From CALJTV01 sp036821185 (lineage in GTDB: Bacteria; Chloroflexota; Dehalococcoidia; GIF9; UBA5629), in assembly GCA_036821185.1 (NCBI GenBank), contig DAISKD010000001.1:496001-560000 (forward strand): a DNA stretch of 64,000 nucleotides. The letters are read 5' to 3'. Every line of letters starts with the position of its first letter. Positions within the stretch are counted from its first letter, which is position 1. Of this stretch, positions 50,524-60,219 are shown one piece after another. The position numbers were made by a program, and so were the translations under genes. The notes beneath the pieces are model-generated. The model did no database searches. It had not been told where the DNA came from and saw nothing but the letters and a program-made list of their open reading frames with translations.

Positions 50524-50539
50524 TTTAAAGGAGGTAACG

Positions 50540-51562
50540 ATGCGTGCAGCTATTCTGGTGGGCGACAAGCTCGAAATCAAAGATGTGCCCAAGCCCACAC
50601 CCAAATATGAACAGGCTTTGGTCAAGCTAACAGTTGCCGGCGTCTGCCACTCGGACATCCATATGGTCAAAAGGGACTGGGCCAGGATGACCGCAACAGT
50701 CCAGATCCCTATAGGACATGAAGGCATAGGTATAGTGGAGGAGCTAGGTCCCGGTGCAGAGAGGTCTGTGCAGGTCGGCGACAGGGTGATATTGGGACTG
50801 GGAGGGTTTACCGGATACTGGTGCGGCGCCTGCGAGTATTGTCTCAGTGGTAGACCGAGGCTATGTCGGCAGGCGGTGCCTATCATCGGCACTTACGCGG
50901 AGTACATCGTTGTCTGGGCAAAATCGCTGGTGAAACTGCCCAACGAGGTGAGCGACAACGAAGTGTCGCTGGCTTGCGGCGGTCTCACTGCCTATGGCGC
51001 GGTGAAAAAGCTCATCAAATATGCGGTAACGCCGGGGAAGCCCGTAGCCATCGTTGGCGCTGCCGGTGGACTCGGGCATTACGCCATCCAGATAGCTAAA
51101 CTCTTCGGTTACCAGGTGATCGGGATAGATATCGGCAAAGAAAGGCTCGATTTCGTAAAAAGCATGGGGGCGGATTACGCTGTAGATGCCAGCGAGGCAA
51201 CCCAGTTTGTTCGCGAAAAGCTGGGCGGCGCTTACGCCAGCATCGTATTCACACCCAAGGTCGCCGGTTTCGAGCTGGGACTGACCCTGCTCAGGCGCGG
51301 TGGCATATTCATCGGCGTGGGTATGCCTGCGGTGAGCGAAGGCGGAATAACCTTAATGCCACTGGATGTGCTGAACAGGGACTTATTGATAATGTCCTCA
51401 GGCGCAGGCACGGTGGAGGATATGAGGGAGCTCGTCCAGCTGGCTGCTGCCGGCAAGGTCAAGAGCCACGTGGCTAGAGTCGCCACCCTCGAGCAGGCCC
51501 CTCAGGTGCTCGAGGAACTGGAACAAGGGAAATTTACCGGCAGGGCAATTCTGAAAATATAG
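50540..51562 (+). CDS. Zinc-dependent alcohol dehydrogenase (MDR family)
   Basis: 340 residues from ATG 50540 after AAAGGAGGT. Catalytic zinc site GVCHSDIHM and GHEGIGIVEELG; structural zinc Cys set in WCGACEYCLSGRPRLC; NAD(P)-binding GAAGGLGHYAIQIAK. This is the full medium-chain dehydrogenase layout. It oxidises alcohols or reduces aldehydes; the substrate is not evident. It follows the VWA gene by 16 bases and may be cotranscribed. Its stop directly abuts the stop of the convergent MFS gene, with no spacer and no hairpin. Confidence 0.92.
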   Translation: MRAAILVGDKLEIKDVPKPTPKYEQALVKLTVAGVCHSDIHMVKRDWARMTATVQIPIGHEGIGIVEELGPGAERSVQVGDRVILGLGGFTGYWCGACEYCLSGRPRLCRQAVPIIGTYAEYIVVWAKSLVKLPNEVSDNEVSLACGGLTAYGAVKKLIKYAVTPGKPVAIVGAAGGLGHYAIQIAKLFGYQVIGIDIGKERLDFVKSMGADYAVDASEATQFVREKLGGAYASIVFTPKVAGFELGLTLLRRGGIFIGVGMPAVSEGGITLMPLDVLNRDLLIMSSGAGTVEDMRELVQLAAAGKVKSHVARVATLEQAPQVLEELEQGKFTGRAILKI

Positions 51563-52930
51563 CTAAGCCGCCGGGGCATCCTTGGGCGAAGCCGGCATAA
51601 CAAAAATAGCCGGTATGGTGATAAGCATCAACAATACCAGACCGGTAAATACCATAAAAAAGCCGTGCGCCATGCTGTCTGCCTTTTGCAGGACTAGAGA
51701 GGTCACTGCCACACTGACAGCCCCACCGATCTGACGGAACATCCCCCTCACCCCGGTGATGGTGGCTACACGGTCTGGCATAAGCTCAATGCAGGCGTTG
51801 TTCGCCGCCGGGGCAGATATACCCATGCCGAGACCGGCAAATAACATTATCCCCGATACCAGGGCTACATCGTTGCTCTGCCACCAGGTAGTGCCCAGAC
51901 CTACGGCGCTGGCAGCCAGCAGAATGAGGTTGACCATCATCAGCACCGTGCCGATGAGCATCGGTTGACGATAGCCCCATTTCACCAGGAACATGCTGGT
52001 GACCGTGGAAGCTATAATCATGCCCACCGACCGCGGTGTAAGCACAAACCCGCTCTGAAATATCGTCATGCCATGCACAGAGACAGCATAAAGGGGAATA
52101 AATGCCATCACCCCCATAACACAGGCACCAAGCACAAAATTATATATGTTCGCCGCCACAAAAGGTCTGTCCCTGAGTACCTCCAGGTCTATTATCGGCG
52201 TTTTGGCCCTCTTCTCATACCAAACAAATGTGGTTATCATCGCCCCGCTGGAAACAAACAGTACCCCCGACGCCAGCCATGATCCGCCACCATTGCCTAT
52301 CTGGGTCAGCCCTGATAACAGGGCGAAAAGCGAAGCTGTTAAAAGCCCCGCCCCCACCAAGTCCATCTGCCCCCCTTCTCTCTCATCGCCTTTCAAAAGG
52401 ATAGCGGCTACTGCAATGGCAAGAACGCCGAGCGGGACATTGCACCAGAAGACAGACCGCCATCCGAAAGTCTCAACCAGCCAGCCGCCAAGGTTAGGAC
52501 CTATTATCTGACCGATAGGGAAGATACTGGTAAACAGCCCGATCGCCTGCTGTCTCGACCCGGGGAATTCCCTGGCAGCTATGCTGGTTGCCACCGGCAA
52601 AAAACTGCCCGCACCTATTCCCTGAATAGCCCTGAAGAGGATAAGGGACTCGATATTCGGAGCTATGGCACAAAATAAGGAGCCAAGAGTAAACGATGAT
52701 AAAGCCACCATGAAAATCAGCTTCACCCCGAAGATATCCCCAGCTTTCCCTGCCAGGGGCATGGTCACGATGGAAACCAGTTGAAAAATCGTCAGCACCC
52801 AGCCAGCAACAACCAGCGAAACGCCAAAAGAGTCTGTGATTATGGGAAAAGCAACAGAGACCGCAGTGCCACTTATCGCCACCATCAACAGCCCTAAAGA
52901 GATCACCACGAAGATAAAGTATCTGGACAT
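51563..52930 (-). CDS. MFS drug-exporter type transporter (DHA2, 14-helix family)
   Basis: 455 residues with about 14 membrane segments. Helix 1 begins MVAISGTAVSVAFPIITDSF and the loop between helices 2 and 3 reads PLAGKAGDIFGVKL; GWRSVFWCNVPLGVLA, the hallmark of the EmrB/QacA group, is also present. It probably exports hydrophobic compounds with proton antiport. ATG 52930 lacks a good ribosome binding site. It is a single-gene unit, divergent from the iron-sulfur protein gene. Confidence 0.9.
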   Translation of the reverse strand: MSRYFIFVVISLGLLMVAISGTAVSVAFPIITDSFGVSLVVAGWVLTIFQLVSIVTMPLAGKAGDIFGVKLIFMVALSSFTLGSLFCAIAPNIESLILFRAIQGIGAGSFLPVATSIAAREFPGSRQQAIGLFTSIFPIGQIIGPNLGGWLVETFGWRSVFWCNVPLGVLAIAVAAILLKGDEREGGQMDLVGAGLLTASLFALLSGLTQIGNGGGSWLASGVLFVSSGAMITTFVWYEKRAKTPIIDLEVLRDRPFVAANIYNFVLGACVMGVMAFIPLYAVSVHGMTIFQSGFVLTPRSVGMIIASTVTSMFLVKWGYRQPMLIGTVLMMVNLILLAASAVGLGTTWWQSNDVALVSGIMLFAGLGMGISAPAANNACIELMPDRVATITGVRGMFRQIGGAVSVAVTSLVLQKADSMAHGFFMVFTGLVLLMLITIPAIFVMPASPKDAPAA

Positions 52931-53043
52931 GGCGATTATTTTAGCAGGCTAGCCCTGGCAGCAACAAAACAGGGAGCGTCCGAAAACGGCTATAGATATT
53001 GCTGGGCTGCCCCCGGTATAAGACCAGTAGCTTTGCACAGAGG

Positions 53044-53073
53044 TTGACAGCCCGCAAAATCGGGGGTTACACT
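53044..53073 (+). promoter_or_regulatory. Candidate promoter for the iron-sulfur protein gene
   Basis: A perfect TTGACA (53044-53049) and TACACT (53068-53073) are 18 bases apart. The spacer contains CCCGCAAAATCGGG, a small inverted repeat that could be an operator. The ATG is about 40 bases further, after AAAGGAAGG. Confidence 0.5.
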
Positions 53074-53111
53074 ATGGCACCTGGACAAAAATCATAAAAG
53101 GAAGGTGAACT

Positions 53112-53945
53112 ATGTGCGAAAACTGCCATAAACACGGAGAGGGGAAAATATGGTATTTACAGGCTAAGAATTACTCGCTCGATCTACGAAGCGACCTTAA
53201 AAGGCGTGGCATAGTTTTCGATAATAAACTCTACCGGCAAAGCCTGCAGAAATGGGAGGAAATGAAGAAAAAACCGTTCTTGATAAGAGCCATAATGGAA
53301 CCTGGCATCAGGAGGCGTGCCAGGCAACAGCACTCCGGTCAGGTTCTCCCCATCGAAGACGTGGAGAAGGTCTTCCAGATTGTGAACAGTGTGGTGTGCG
53401 TGGACTGCTGGTGCCGCAAGGCCAAAAACGTCAAGGACCTGCGTTATTGCTACGGACTGAGCGTGTTACCGCCGGACGAACACGTCCAGAGAGTGGCACG
53501 CAGGCCTGGCTCCGGGTTCCTCTCGGGCGCCGAGACCACAGGCTTGGAAAAGTTGACCAAGGAAGAGGCGCTTAACAACATGAGGGAATACGAGAAGGAT
53601 GGCTTGGTCCACTCCATCTGGGTGGCGCCAGAGCCTTTTATTATTGGCATCTGCAACTGCGATCGCTCAGACTGCGGTGCCCTTTCGCGCACGGTGATGG
53701 CAGGAATAGACACCCTAACACGCGCTGAATACGTCGCCGAGATAGACCCGGAACTGTGCAACGGCTGCCGTAACTGCATGCGCGTCTGCCAGTTTGGCGC
53801 CATCGGCTACAGCGCCGCCACTAAGAAGGTGTTTATCGACCTGACCCGATGCTTTGGTTGCGGGATCTGCCGCTCAGTCTGCACCAAGAACGCTATCCAC
53901 CTACATGACCGTGCCAGCGTACCGGTAGCTGCCAACTTGTGGTGA
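53112..53945 (+). CDS. Multi-cluster iron-sulfur protein with C-terminal two-cluster ferredoxin domain
   Basis: 277 residues, soluble, about 21 Cys. The C-terminus has two classical [4Fe-4S] motifs, CNGCRNCMRVCQFGAIGY and CFGCGICRSVCTKNAIHL. Before it come CVDCWCRKAKNVKDLRYC and ICNCDRSDCGAL, separated by KLTKEEALNNMREYEKDGL; this pattern is known from ferredoxin-like proteins of anaerobes whose first half carries extra cysteines. The N-terminus MCENCHKHGEGKIWYL adds a CxxCH motif, which would bind haem only if exported, and no signal peptide is present. It probably passes electrons in an anaerobic redox pathway; the partner is not in the window. Confidence 0.85.
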   Translation: MCENCHKHGEGKIWYLQAKNYSLDLRSDLKRRGIVFDNKLYRQSLQKWEEMKKKPFLIRAIMEPGIRRRARQQHSGQVLPIEDVEKVFQIVNSVVCVDCWCRKAKNVKDLRYCYGLSVLPPDEHVQRVARRPGSGFLSGAETTGLEKLTKEEALNNMREYEKDGLVHSIWVAPEPFIIGICNCDRSDCGALSRTVMAGIDTLTRAEYVAEIDPELCNGCRNCMRVCQFGAIGYSAATKKVFIDLTRCFGCGICRSVCTKNAIHLHDRASVPVAANLW

Positions 53946-54321
53946 GGCGTCTGCTGCAATACCGTAACAGAAAACTTTCTTTGTCAGCAAAAGAGACTGC
54001 ATAAGTTTCTAAACTTCACACCTTGCCTGGTGCAGCTCAAAAGCTAACCAGGCAGGGTTCATTGCCTATTTAGCTACCCCCAAGCGCTATCAGCCAACAA
54101 CTACAAGGAAAGCTGGTTCACATCTCACTGCTCGCCAGAAGACAACCACATTATCTCTTTCGGTCACTGCATTTGGCCGTTTGGTACTTCCTCAGACAAG
54201 CCGTGAAAAACGACAATTTTCTTAGGTCTTGGCCGTAACTGCGGTGCCACCTCGCCTGAGGATAGACGCACTGTCGTTTATTGGCCAACTTTGTCACTAG
54301 CAGGTTTAAAGGGGGTAAAAA
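53946..54321. other. Intergenic region before the chemotaxis operon
   Basis: This 376-base gap holds one hairpin near its left end (separate entry) and no open frame of note. TTGGCCGT occurs twice (54173-54180 and 54229-54236) and TTGGCC again at 54281-54286, spaced by 52-56 bases, possibly regulator sites. I find no convincing sigma-70 or sigma-28 promoter and no riboswitch that I recognise. The ribosome binding site AAAGGGGG precedes the receptor ATG. Confidence 0.5.
54022..54056 (+). terminator. Hairpin after the iron-sulfur protein gene
   Basis: CTTGCCTGGT pairs with ACCAGGCAGG with an inner AGCT/AGCT pairing around CAAA. It is a stable stem 77 bases past the stop of the iron-sulfur gene; no T run follows, so it is a weak or factor-assisted terminator, or part of the operon leader. 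Confidence 0.45.
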
Positions 54322-57300
54322 ATGAAAAAATGGAATGACCTGAAGATAGGAATTAAGCTGCTCATAGGTTTCCTAATAATCGTGGCATTGGCTGGTGCAC
54401 AGAGCTACGTCGCCATCAGTTCACTTGCCTCCATAAATAAAGCGAAAGAGGTCCTGATCGCCGTCCATGAAGCACAACATGAACTGCAGGAGATCTCCGA
54501 AAACAGGCACCAGTACATGGCTGACAGCGATACCAGTCATGGAAGCCACATAAGGACTGCAATAGCAAACTTGAAACACTATCTCCGAGTTATCGATGAC
54601 CAGTCTAGTAACTCGCAGGCCTCTCAAGTTTGCAAAGAGCTAACCGAGCATCTTGGTACCTATGAGACAACTTTCGCTACTTATTTGAATGCCACCGAAT
54701 CAAACGAGCTGGTGCTACAGGACTGGAGAAAAATCGGTGACGAGTTTCCCAAGCTGACCAGTAGCTTAAAAGAGAAGGTAAAAAGAGGTGGTGACGAGTT
54801 CATCCAGGCAGACGCACTTGAGAAAAAGTTCCTGTTCATGAGGGTACAGGCACTCTACTTCATAAAGAACAGGAATGAGCAAAGCTGGCGTGACTTTATA
54901 GCGGCGATGTCAGATACAGAGACCGAAGCCAGGAACCTGGTAGCAATGACCAAAAACAGCCAGGAGCTAGCCCCCATCGCCACAAACATCATGGACCACA
55001 TAAATAAGTACATCAGCCAGGCAGACATCTACCACGGTAATGTACTTAAACAGCATGCTTGCGAAGCTGCACTGGCAAAATTGGAACAGCAGATCCGTGG
55101 CAACGCCGACAAGACGAGTCAGAATTACGGCGGCATAAGTCTGCTGGTAGCCATGGCAAATGAACGTATGGAAACTACCAGCAGGTCAGCCCTGGTGGTT
55201 ACCGTTGCCTTCGTGATAGCCGCCATCCTCGCCTCCGTATTCATCATCTTTATGCTGATGCGGAGCATAACTCGCCCAATGAAGCAAGTTGAGAAAGCAC
55301 TGAAAAAGATTGCTGTCGGAGATATCACCGAAAAGGTGGATTACGCCTCCAAAGACGAGGTTGGACAGATGGCACAGGCATATAGAGAGATGCAGGTCTA
55401 CCTCGAGGAGATGGCAGATATAGCCGACAAGATAGCTAAGGGACAACTTAATGACATCAACGCCCAACCGAAGTCTGAAAAGGACTTTTTAGGCAATGCC
55501 CTCAGCCAGATGGTCAAGTATCTGCAGGACGTAGGTTCCCAGCTCCGTAAAGCCGCCTTCGAGTCCGGAGCCAGAGCTATGTACCTGAATAAGCTCCCAA
55601 CGCCGGTAATGGTGATGGACAATGAACTCAACGTAATCTTTGCAAATCTGGCCGCCGCCCAAGCAGCCGGGAAAAAACCTGAAGATTGCATCGGCAAGAA
55701 GTGTTACACCTTATTTAACGCCACCGATTGTCATACTGAAAACTGCCAGTTAGCTAAAGCGCTCAAAACCGACTCCGTGTGCGTTGGTGAAACGGTCGCC
55801 AACCTGCCTTCCGGACAGCTTCCGATCCGTTACTACTGCGCCCCGCTCAAGGATGATAAGGGTAAGCTCATCGGTGGCATGGAATATATCATCGACATCA
55901 CCGACGAAAAGAAGAGCATTGACGGAGTGCTGGAACTGGTCAAAGCTGCCCAAGAGGGCAAACTCAGCATTCGCGCCGACGAAGCAAAATACAGCGGCAA
56001 CTTCCGCAAGATCATCAGCGGTATCAACAAGCTGCTGGACACCATTACAGAGCCGATAAACGAGGCTGCCCAGGTGCTGGCACGCATGGCGGAGAAGGAC
56101 TTCACCGTCAAAGTGATGGGTGACTACAAGAATGACCTGGCAAATATTAAGGAGTCGGTCAATAAGGTTATCGACAGCGTCGGTTCTTTGATTGCACAAC
56201 TCAAGGACAATGTGGATGAACTCTCCGGCTCCAGCAACCAGCTATTCAGCGCCGCCCAACAGTCCGGCTCGGCGACATCACAAATAGCCAACGTCAGTCA
56301 ACAAATTGCTAAGGGCGCAGAAGAGCAGTCCAGAGGTATCGGCAAAGTGAGGGTATCTCTGGAACAGCTGTCCAGGGCCATAGATATGGTAGCCAAAGCC
56401 GGCCAAGAACAGATGAAATCGGTGGGGCAGGCCTCCCTGATAGTCCAGCAAGTAAGTAAGGCTACAGAGCAGTCCGCTGCCAACGCGCGGGAGGCTGCTG
56501 TAGGTGCGGAACAGGCAATGCAGCTCGCCAAGGAAGGTAGTCTGGCTGTAGATGCCAATATCAAAGCGATGTACAAGATCCGCAACGTGGTCAACGAAAT
56601 GAGCGACAAAATAAATGAACTTGGCCGCCACTCCGAGGAGATCGGCAGAATGATATCGGTGATCGAGGACATAGCAGCACAGACCAACCTCCTCGCCCTT
56701 AACGCAGCCATCGAAGCCGCCAGAGCAGGTGAACAGGGGCGCGGTTTCGCCGTAGTAGCTGACGAGGTAAAGAAACTCGCTGAACGCACCGCTAAAGAGG
56801 CCAAGGAAATCGCCAGCCTCGTCAGCACTGTCCAGAAAGGCGTCACCGAGTCCATCAAAGCTGCCAGGGAAGGTGCCAGCCAGACCGAGGAAGGCGTCAG
56901 TATAGCCAACGAAGCTGGTCAAGCCCTGAACAAAATACTCGATGCTGCCAAAGCGGTGGCCAAGCAAATTGAACAGATCTCGGCGGCAGCCCAACAGGTG
57001 AGCATTTCAGCTACCGAGATGGTGAAGGTTATCGACAGCGTGAGCAAGTCCGCCGAGGAGAACTCCGTCGCCGCCACCCAGATGGTGACAACCAAAGAGG
57101 AAGTCCTCGACAGCGTCAGCAACGTGGCTGGGGTGGTCGAGGAGAACAGCGCTGCCGCTGAGGAAATGTCGGCATCAGCAGAAGAAATGAGCGCACAGGT
57201 GCAACAGGTGGTGGCCGCATCTCACCTGCTTACAGAAATGGCAAAAGAACTGCACGATACCGTTTCCCTGTTCAAAGTGAGCAGTAACGGGGGTAATGGG

Positions 57301-57390
57301 GGCGGTCGAAAGTCTAGAGAGAAACTGCTCAAGGAAACAATCGTCGGTGTTAAGGTTGAGCCCAGCGCGGCAACACCGACCAAAAACTAG
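54322..57390 (+). CDS. mcp: Methyl-accepting chemotaxis receptor with cysteine-rich PAS domain
   Basis: A 1022-residue transmembrane receptor. TM1 is at about 12-33; a ~260-residue helical extracytoplasmic sensor follows; TM2 is at about 292-314; then HAMP (SITRPMKQVEKALKKIAVGD). A cytoplasmic PAS domain begins near 420 (LPTPVMVMDNELNVIFAN) and contains CIGKKCYTLFNATDCHTENC, a four-Cys cluster that could bind metal or sense redox. Two further HAMP-like units lie at about 530-640. The signalling tip EDIAAQTNLLALNAAIEAAR near 785 is intact. There is no C-terminal NWETF-type CheR tether. First gene of the chemotaxis operon, so probably its cognate receptor. Confidence 0.93.
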   Translation: MKKWNDLKIGIKLLIGFLIIVALAGAQSYVAISSLASINKAKEVLIAVHEAQHELQEISENRHQYMADSDTSHGSHIRTAIANLKHYLRVIDDQSSNSQASQVCKELTEHLGTYETTFATYLNATESNELVLQDWRKIGDEFPKLTSSLKEKVKRGGDEFIQADALEKKFLFMRVQALYFIKNRNEQSWRDFIAAMSDTETEARNLVAMTKNSQELAPIATNIMDHINKYISQADIYHGNVLKQHACEAALAKLEQQIRGNADKTSQNYGGISLLVAMANERMETTSRSALVVTVAFVIAAILASVFIIFMLMRSITRPMKQVEKALKKIAVGDITEKVDYASKDEVGQMAQAYREMQVYLEEMADIADKIAKGQLNDINAQPKSEKDFLGNALSQMVKYLQDVGSQLRKAAFESGARAMYLNKLPTPVMVMDNELNVIFANLAAAQAAGKKPEDCIGKKCYTLFNATDCHTENCQLAKALKTDSVCVGETVANLPSGQLPIRYYCAPLKDDKGKLIGGMEYIIDITDEKKSIDGVLELVKAAQEGKLSIRADEAKYSGNFRKIISGINKLLDTITEPINEAAQVLARMAEKDFTVKVMGDYKNDLANIKESVNKVIDSVGSLIAQLKDNVDELSGSSNQLFSAAQQSGSATSQIANVSQQIAKGAEEQSRGIGKVRVSLEQLSRAIDMVAKAGQEQMKSVGQASLIVQQVSKATEQSAANAREAAVGAEQAMQLAKEGSLAVDANIKAMYKIRNVVNEMSDKINELGRHSEEIGRMISVIEDIAAQTNLLALNAAIEAARAGEQGRGFAVVADEVKKLAERTAKEAKEIASLVSTVQKGVTESIKAAREGASQTEEGVSIANEAGQALNKILDAAKAVAKQIEQISAAAQQVSISATEMVKVIDSVSKSAEENSVAATQMVTTKEEVLDSVSNVAGVVEENSAAAEEMSASAEEMSAQVQQVVAASHLLTEMAKELHDTVSLFKVSSNGGNGGGRKSREKLLKETIVGVKVEPSAATPTKN

Positions 57391-57408
57391 CTTGGCAAGG
57401 GGGTTAAA

Positions 57409-57963
57409 ATGCCTGCAAACGGCCAGACAAGTGAAAAGCATCTCGTCCTGTTCACCATAGCCGGAGAGAAATATGCCGTTGACATCAATTCCGTCTATGA
57501 GATCATCAGGCCACAGCCGATTACCAGAGTTCCCAAGGCGCCGTTCTTCGTAGAAGGTATCATCAACCTCAGAGGTAAAGTTGTTCCTGTCGTTGACATG
57601 CGCAAAAGGTTCGGGCTGGCAGACACTGAACAGACCAAGGACAGCCGCATCATGGTCGTGGACAGCAACGGCGAAAGCGTGGGCATAATCGTTGATGCCG
57701 TCACCGAAGTGTTGCGCATACCTGCCGATTCTATAGAGCCGCCTTCAAATATCATCATCTCCACGTCATTAGACTATATGCTCGGCATCGCCAAGCGCAA
57801 CGGTGACATGATTGTGCTGCTCGATCTCAATAAAGTCCTTTCCAAGGAACAGGCACTTGCATCCTCTTCGCTTGAGGACAAAAGGCTAGAGCATAAAATG
57901 GCCCCGCTGACTGTAGGATCGAGAGAGGAGGGACTGGAAACAACAGGCACACCAACCGACTAG
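57409..57963 (+). CDS. cheW: Chemotaxis coupling protein CheW
   Basis: Links the receptor to the CheA kinase. The 184 residues show the CheW fold: LFTIAGEKYAVDINSVYEII, ITRVPKAPFFVEGIINLRGK, VVPVVDMRKRFGL, and DAVTEVLRIPADSIEPPSN. The last ~25 residues, after the conserved domain, are variable. The ATG follows AAGGGGG 18 bases after the mcp stop. A CAGGGAG/CTCCCTG inverted repeat lies in the 133-base gap before cheA. Confidence 0.94.
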   Translation: MPANGQTSEKHLVLFTIAGEKYAVDINSVYEIIRPQPITRVPKAPFFVEGIINLRGKVVPVVDMRKRFGLADTEQTKDSRIMVVDSNGESVGIIVDAVTEVLRIPADSIEPPSNIIISTSLDYMLGIAKRNGDMIVLLDLNKVLSKEQALASSSLEDKRLEHKMAPLTVGSREEGLETTGTPTD

Positions 57964-58096
57964 AGCGCCATGCTGCTAGAGCTAAGGGGCAATATTTACA
58001 TTCAAATCAGGGAGACATACGACCATACTCCGAAACGGCCTCCCTGCTTAGGAACAGCGCCTCAGTGGTTCATGGGGCAAAATACGGAGGACCGGG

Positions 58097-60187
58097 TTGG
58101 AACTGGCGTCTAATATGTCAAAAGAAGACCTGACCATATTTTTACAGGAGACAGAGGAACTGCTCCAAGTGCTCGATGAAGACATACTGAAGCTGGAGCA
58201 CGATGGAGTAAGCAGCGAACTCCTAAACGAAATCTTTCGTGCTGCCCACACCATAAAAGGTTCGGCAGCTATGATTGGGCATCAGCGCATGTCCGACCTT
58301 GCACATGCTATGGAGACTGTTTTCGATCAGCTGCGTAAGGGAACCCGCTCGGTGGACGCAGAGCTGATCGATACGCTTTTGACCAGCCTCGATACATTGA
58401 GAGCGCTCAAGGGGGAGCTGATCTCACCTCAAAGCGGTGAAGTGGATGTCTCGCTGGCTATTTCTATGCTGCACAGAATTTCCACGAACGGTGACATGGA
58501 CACAGCACGGGAACACCAGCCACGTGCTGCTATAGAGGAAGCACTCTTCGACGAAGAGACTGGCCAAGAAGTGCAGTCGGCGCTCATGAAGGGTGACAAA
58601 GTATTCCTTATTAGCACCGAAATAGACAAGAACAGCTCTTGGAATGCAGTGCGCTGTTTCCAAATACTCGCGGAAGCATCCCAAATGGGAAGAATTATCC
58701 GCTCCATACCGGCACAAAAAGAGGTCGAAGAGGGAAAGGCAGGCTACAACCTCAAATTGCTGCTTGCTACCCGGTGCGAAAGCACCGAACTGAAGAAAAA
58801 AATAGCCGCCATCCCGGAGCTGGTCAGCGTACACATTATTCCTTTCGACCACCGCGTACAAGAGAAGCCCGCTAAAAGTAGCCCTGTGCCGACGAGCAAC
58901 AAATTGGCACCAAAAACGTCGGGCAAGGCACGACAGAGTGTCAGAATAGACATCGAGCGCCTCGATAGCTTGATGGAACAAATAGGAGAGCTGGTGGTGA
59001 ATCGTAACCGCCTCGCCCAGCTAAGTCGGCTCCTGGAAGCCAGGTACAGAGGTGACCAGGTCATTGACGAATTGGAGAGGAGCATGATCCAGACGGGAAA
59101 AGTGGTCAACATGCTGCAGCAGGACATAATGAAAATCAGGATGCTCCCTCTGGAAACAGTCTTCAACGGATTCCCAAGAATGGTCAGGGATCTGGCGCGA
59201 AAAGCCGGCAAAAAGATTGAATTCGTCATCGAGGGGCAGGAGACCGAGATAGACCGGAGTGTTATCGAGCACATCAAAGACCCTCTGGTGCACCTGCTAA
59301 GAAACGCTGTTGACCATGGCATCGAGCCACCAGAGCAGCGAATAGCGTCGGGCAAGCCTGAGACCGGCAGAATAGCCCTCTCAGCCTATCATGAACAGAA
59401 CCATATCGTAATCACTGTATCAGACGATGGTAAAGGGCTGGATCCGGCAAATATCAAGCGCTCTGCGGTGGAGCGGGGCATCATCACCGCCGAAAGAGCA
59501 GCACGTCTGACCGATACCGAAGCCATCGACCTGATATTTCTACCGAGGGTTTCGACAGCGCAGAGGACCACCGAGGTATCGGGGAGAGGCGTCGGCCTTG
59601 ATGTGGTAAAAACAAACATAGAGGCGCTACGCGGATCGGTCACAGTAACCTCAGAAAAAAACAAGGGCACACGGTTCACCCTGAGGCTACCACTCACCCT
59701 GGCAATTCTGCCAGCCCTACTGGTCGAAGCCAGCGGCACCCTGTGCGCTATACCCCTGGCAGATGTAGTGGAGGCAACGAAATTACCTACCGAGCACATT
59801 AGGACTATCAGGGGTCATAAAGTCGTAATGTGGCGGGATACCGTCCTGTCAGTGCTCGACCTGGCTATGATGTTCGGCTGGAGAAGGTCAGAAACCAGCA
59901 AGAACGGTGAAAAAGCGAGCGTTGTCGTCAAAGCTGGAGACCTTAAAGCATGCCTGACAGTGGACTCGCTGAAAGGGCAACAGGACATCGTACTAAAGAC
60001 ACTGGGCAACTATCTCCGTGATGCCAGGGGAATAGCAGGTGCCAGTATTCTGGGTGACGGCAGCGTCACCCTAGTGCTGGACATACCCACCCTTCTTAAA
60101 ACAACCATCGGCGATAAACGCTTTTGCCCGGACTACACCTTATCAACTGGCAAGAAGCAAGAGGAAATGATGGCAAGAGTGAGCTGA
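58097..60187 (+). CDS. cheA: Chemotaxis histidine kinase CheA
   Basis: Phosphorylates itself in response to receptor state and passes phosphate to CheY and CheB. The HPt domain carries the phospho-accepting His51 in FRAAHTIKGSAAMIG. A response-regulator-binding (P2-like) region spans about 150-255. The dimerisation domain begins near 282 (DIERLDSLMEQIGELV); the ATPase domain has HLLRNAVDHGIEPPEQ (N box), VSDDGKGLD (G1) and GRGVGLDVVKTNIEAL (G2); a CheW-like domain ends the protein. 696 residues. The start is TTG 58097, six bases after CGGAGG; an ATG at 58115 has no ribosome binding site. Confidence 0.95.
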   Translation: MELASNMSKEDLTIFLQETEELLQVLDEDILKLEHDGVSSELLNEIFRAAHTIKGSAAMIGHQRMSDLAHAMETVFDQLRKGTRSVDAELIDTLLTSLDTLRALKGELISPQSGEVDVSLAISMLHRISTNGDMDTAREHQPRAAIEEALFDEETGQEVQSALMKGDKVFLISTEIDKNSSWNAVRCFQILAEASQMGRIIRSIPAQKEVEEGKAGYNLKLLLATRCESTELKKKIAAIPELVSVHIIPFDHRVQEKPAKSSPVPTSNKLAPKTSGKARQSVRIDIERLDSLMEQIGELVVNRNRLAQLSRLLEARYRGDQVIDELERSMIQTGKVVNMLQQDIMKIRMLPLETVFNGFPRMVRDLARKAGKKIEFVIEGQETEIDRSVIEHIKDPLVHLLRNAVDHGIEPPEQRIASGKPETGRIALSAYHEQNHIVITVSDDGKGLDPANIKRSAVERGIITAERAARLTDTEAIDLIFLPRVSTAQRTTEVSGRGVGLDVVKTNIEALRGSVTVTSEKNKGTRFTLRLPLTLAILPALLVEASGTLCAIPLADVVEATKLPTEHIRTIRGHKVVMWRDTVLSVLDLAMMFGWRRSETSKNGEKASVVVKAGDLKACLTVDSLKGQQDIVLKTLGNYLRDARGIAGASILGDGSVTLVLDIPTLLKTTIGDKRFCPDYTLSTGKKQEEMMARVS

Positions 60188-60219
60188 AAGAAAGTTAGCA
60201 GCCATGTACGGAGGGGAAA

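Noticed and set aside
53112..53160. c-type cytochrome from the CxxCH motif
   Set aside because: No signal peptide, a single motif, and a protein otherwise built for iron-sulfur clusters.
53946..54321. Cyclic-di-GMP or other riboswitch before the chemotaxis operon
   Set aside because: The conserved GEMM core and tetraloop receptor sequences are absent; only a simple hairpin and short repeats are seen.
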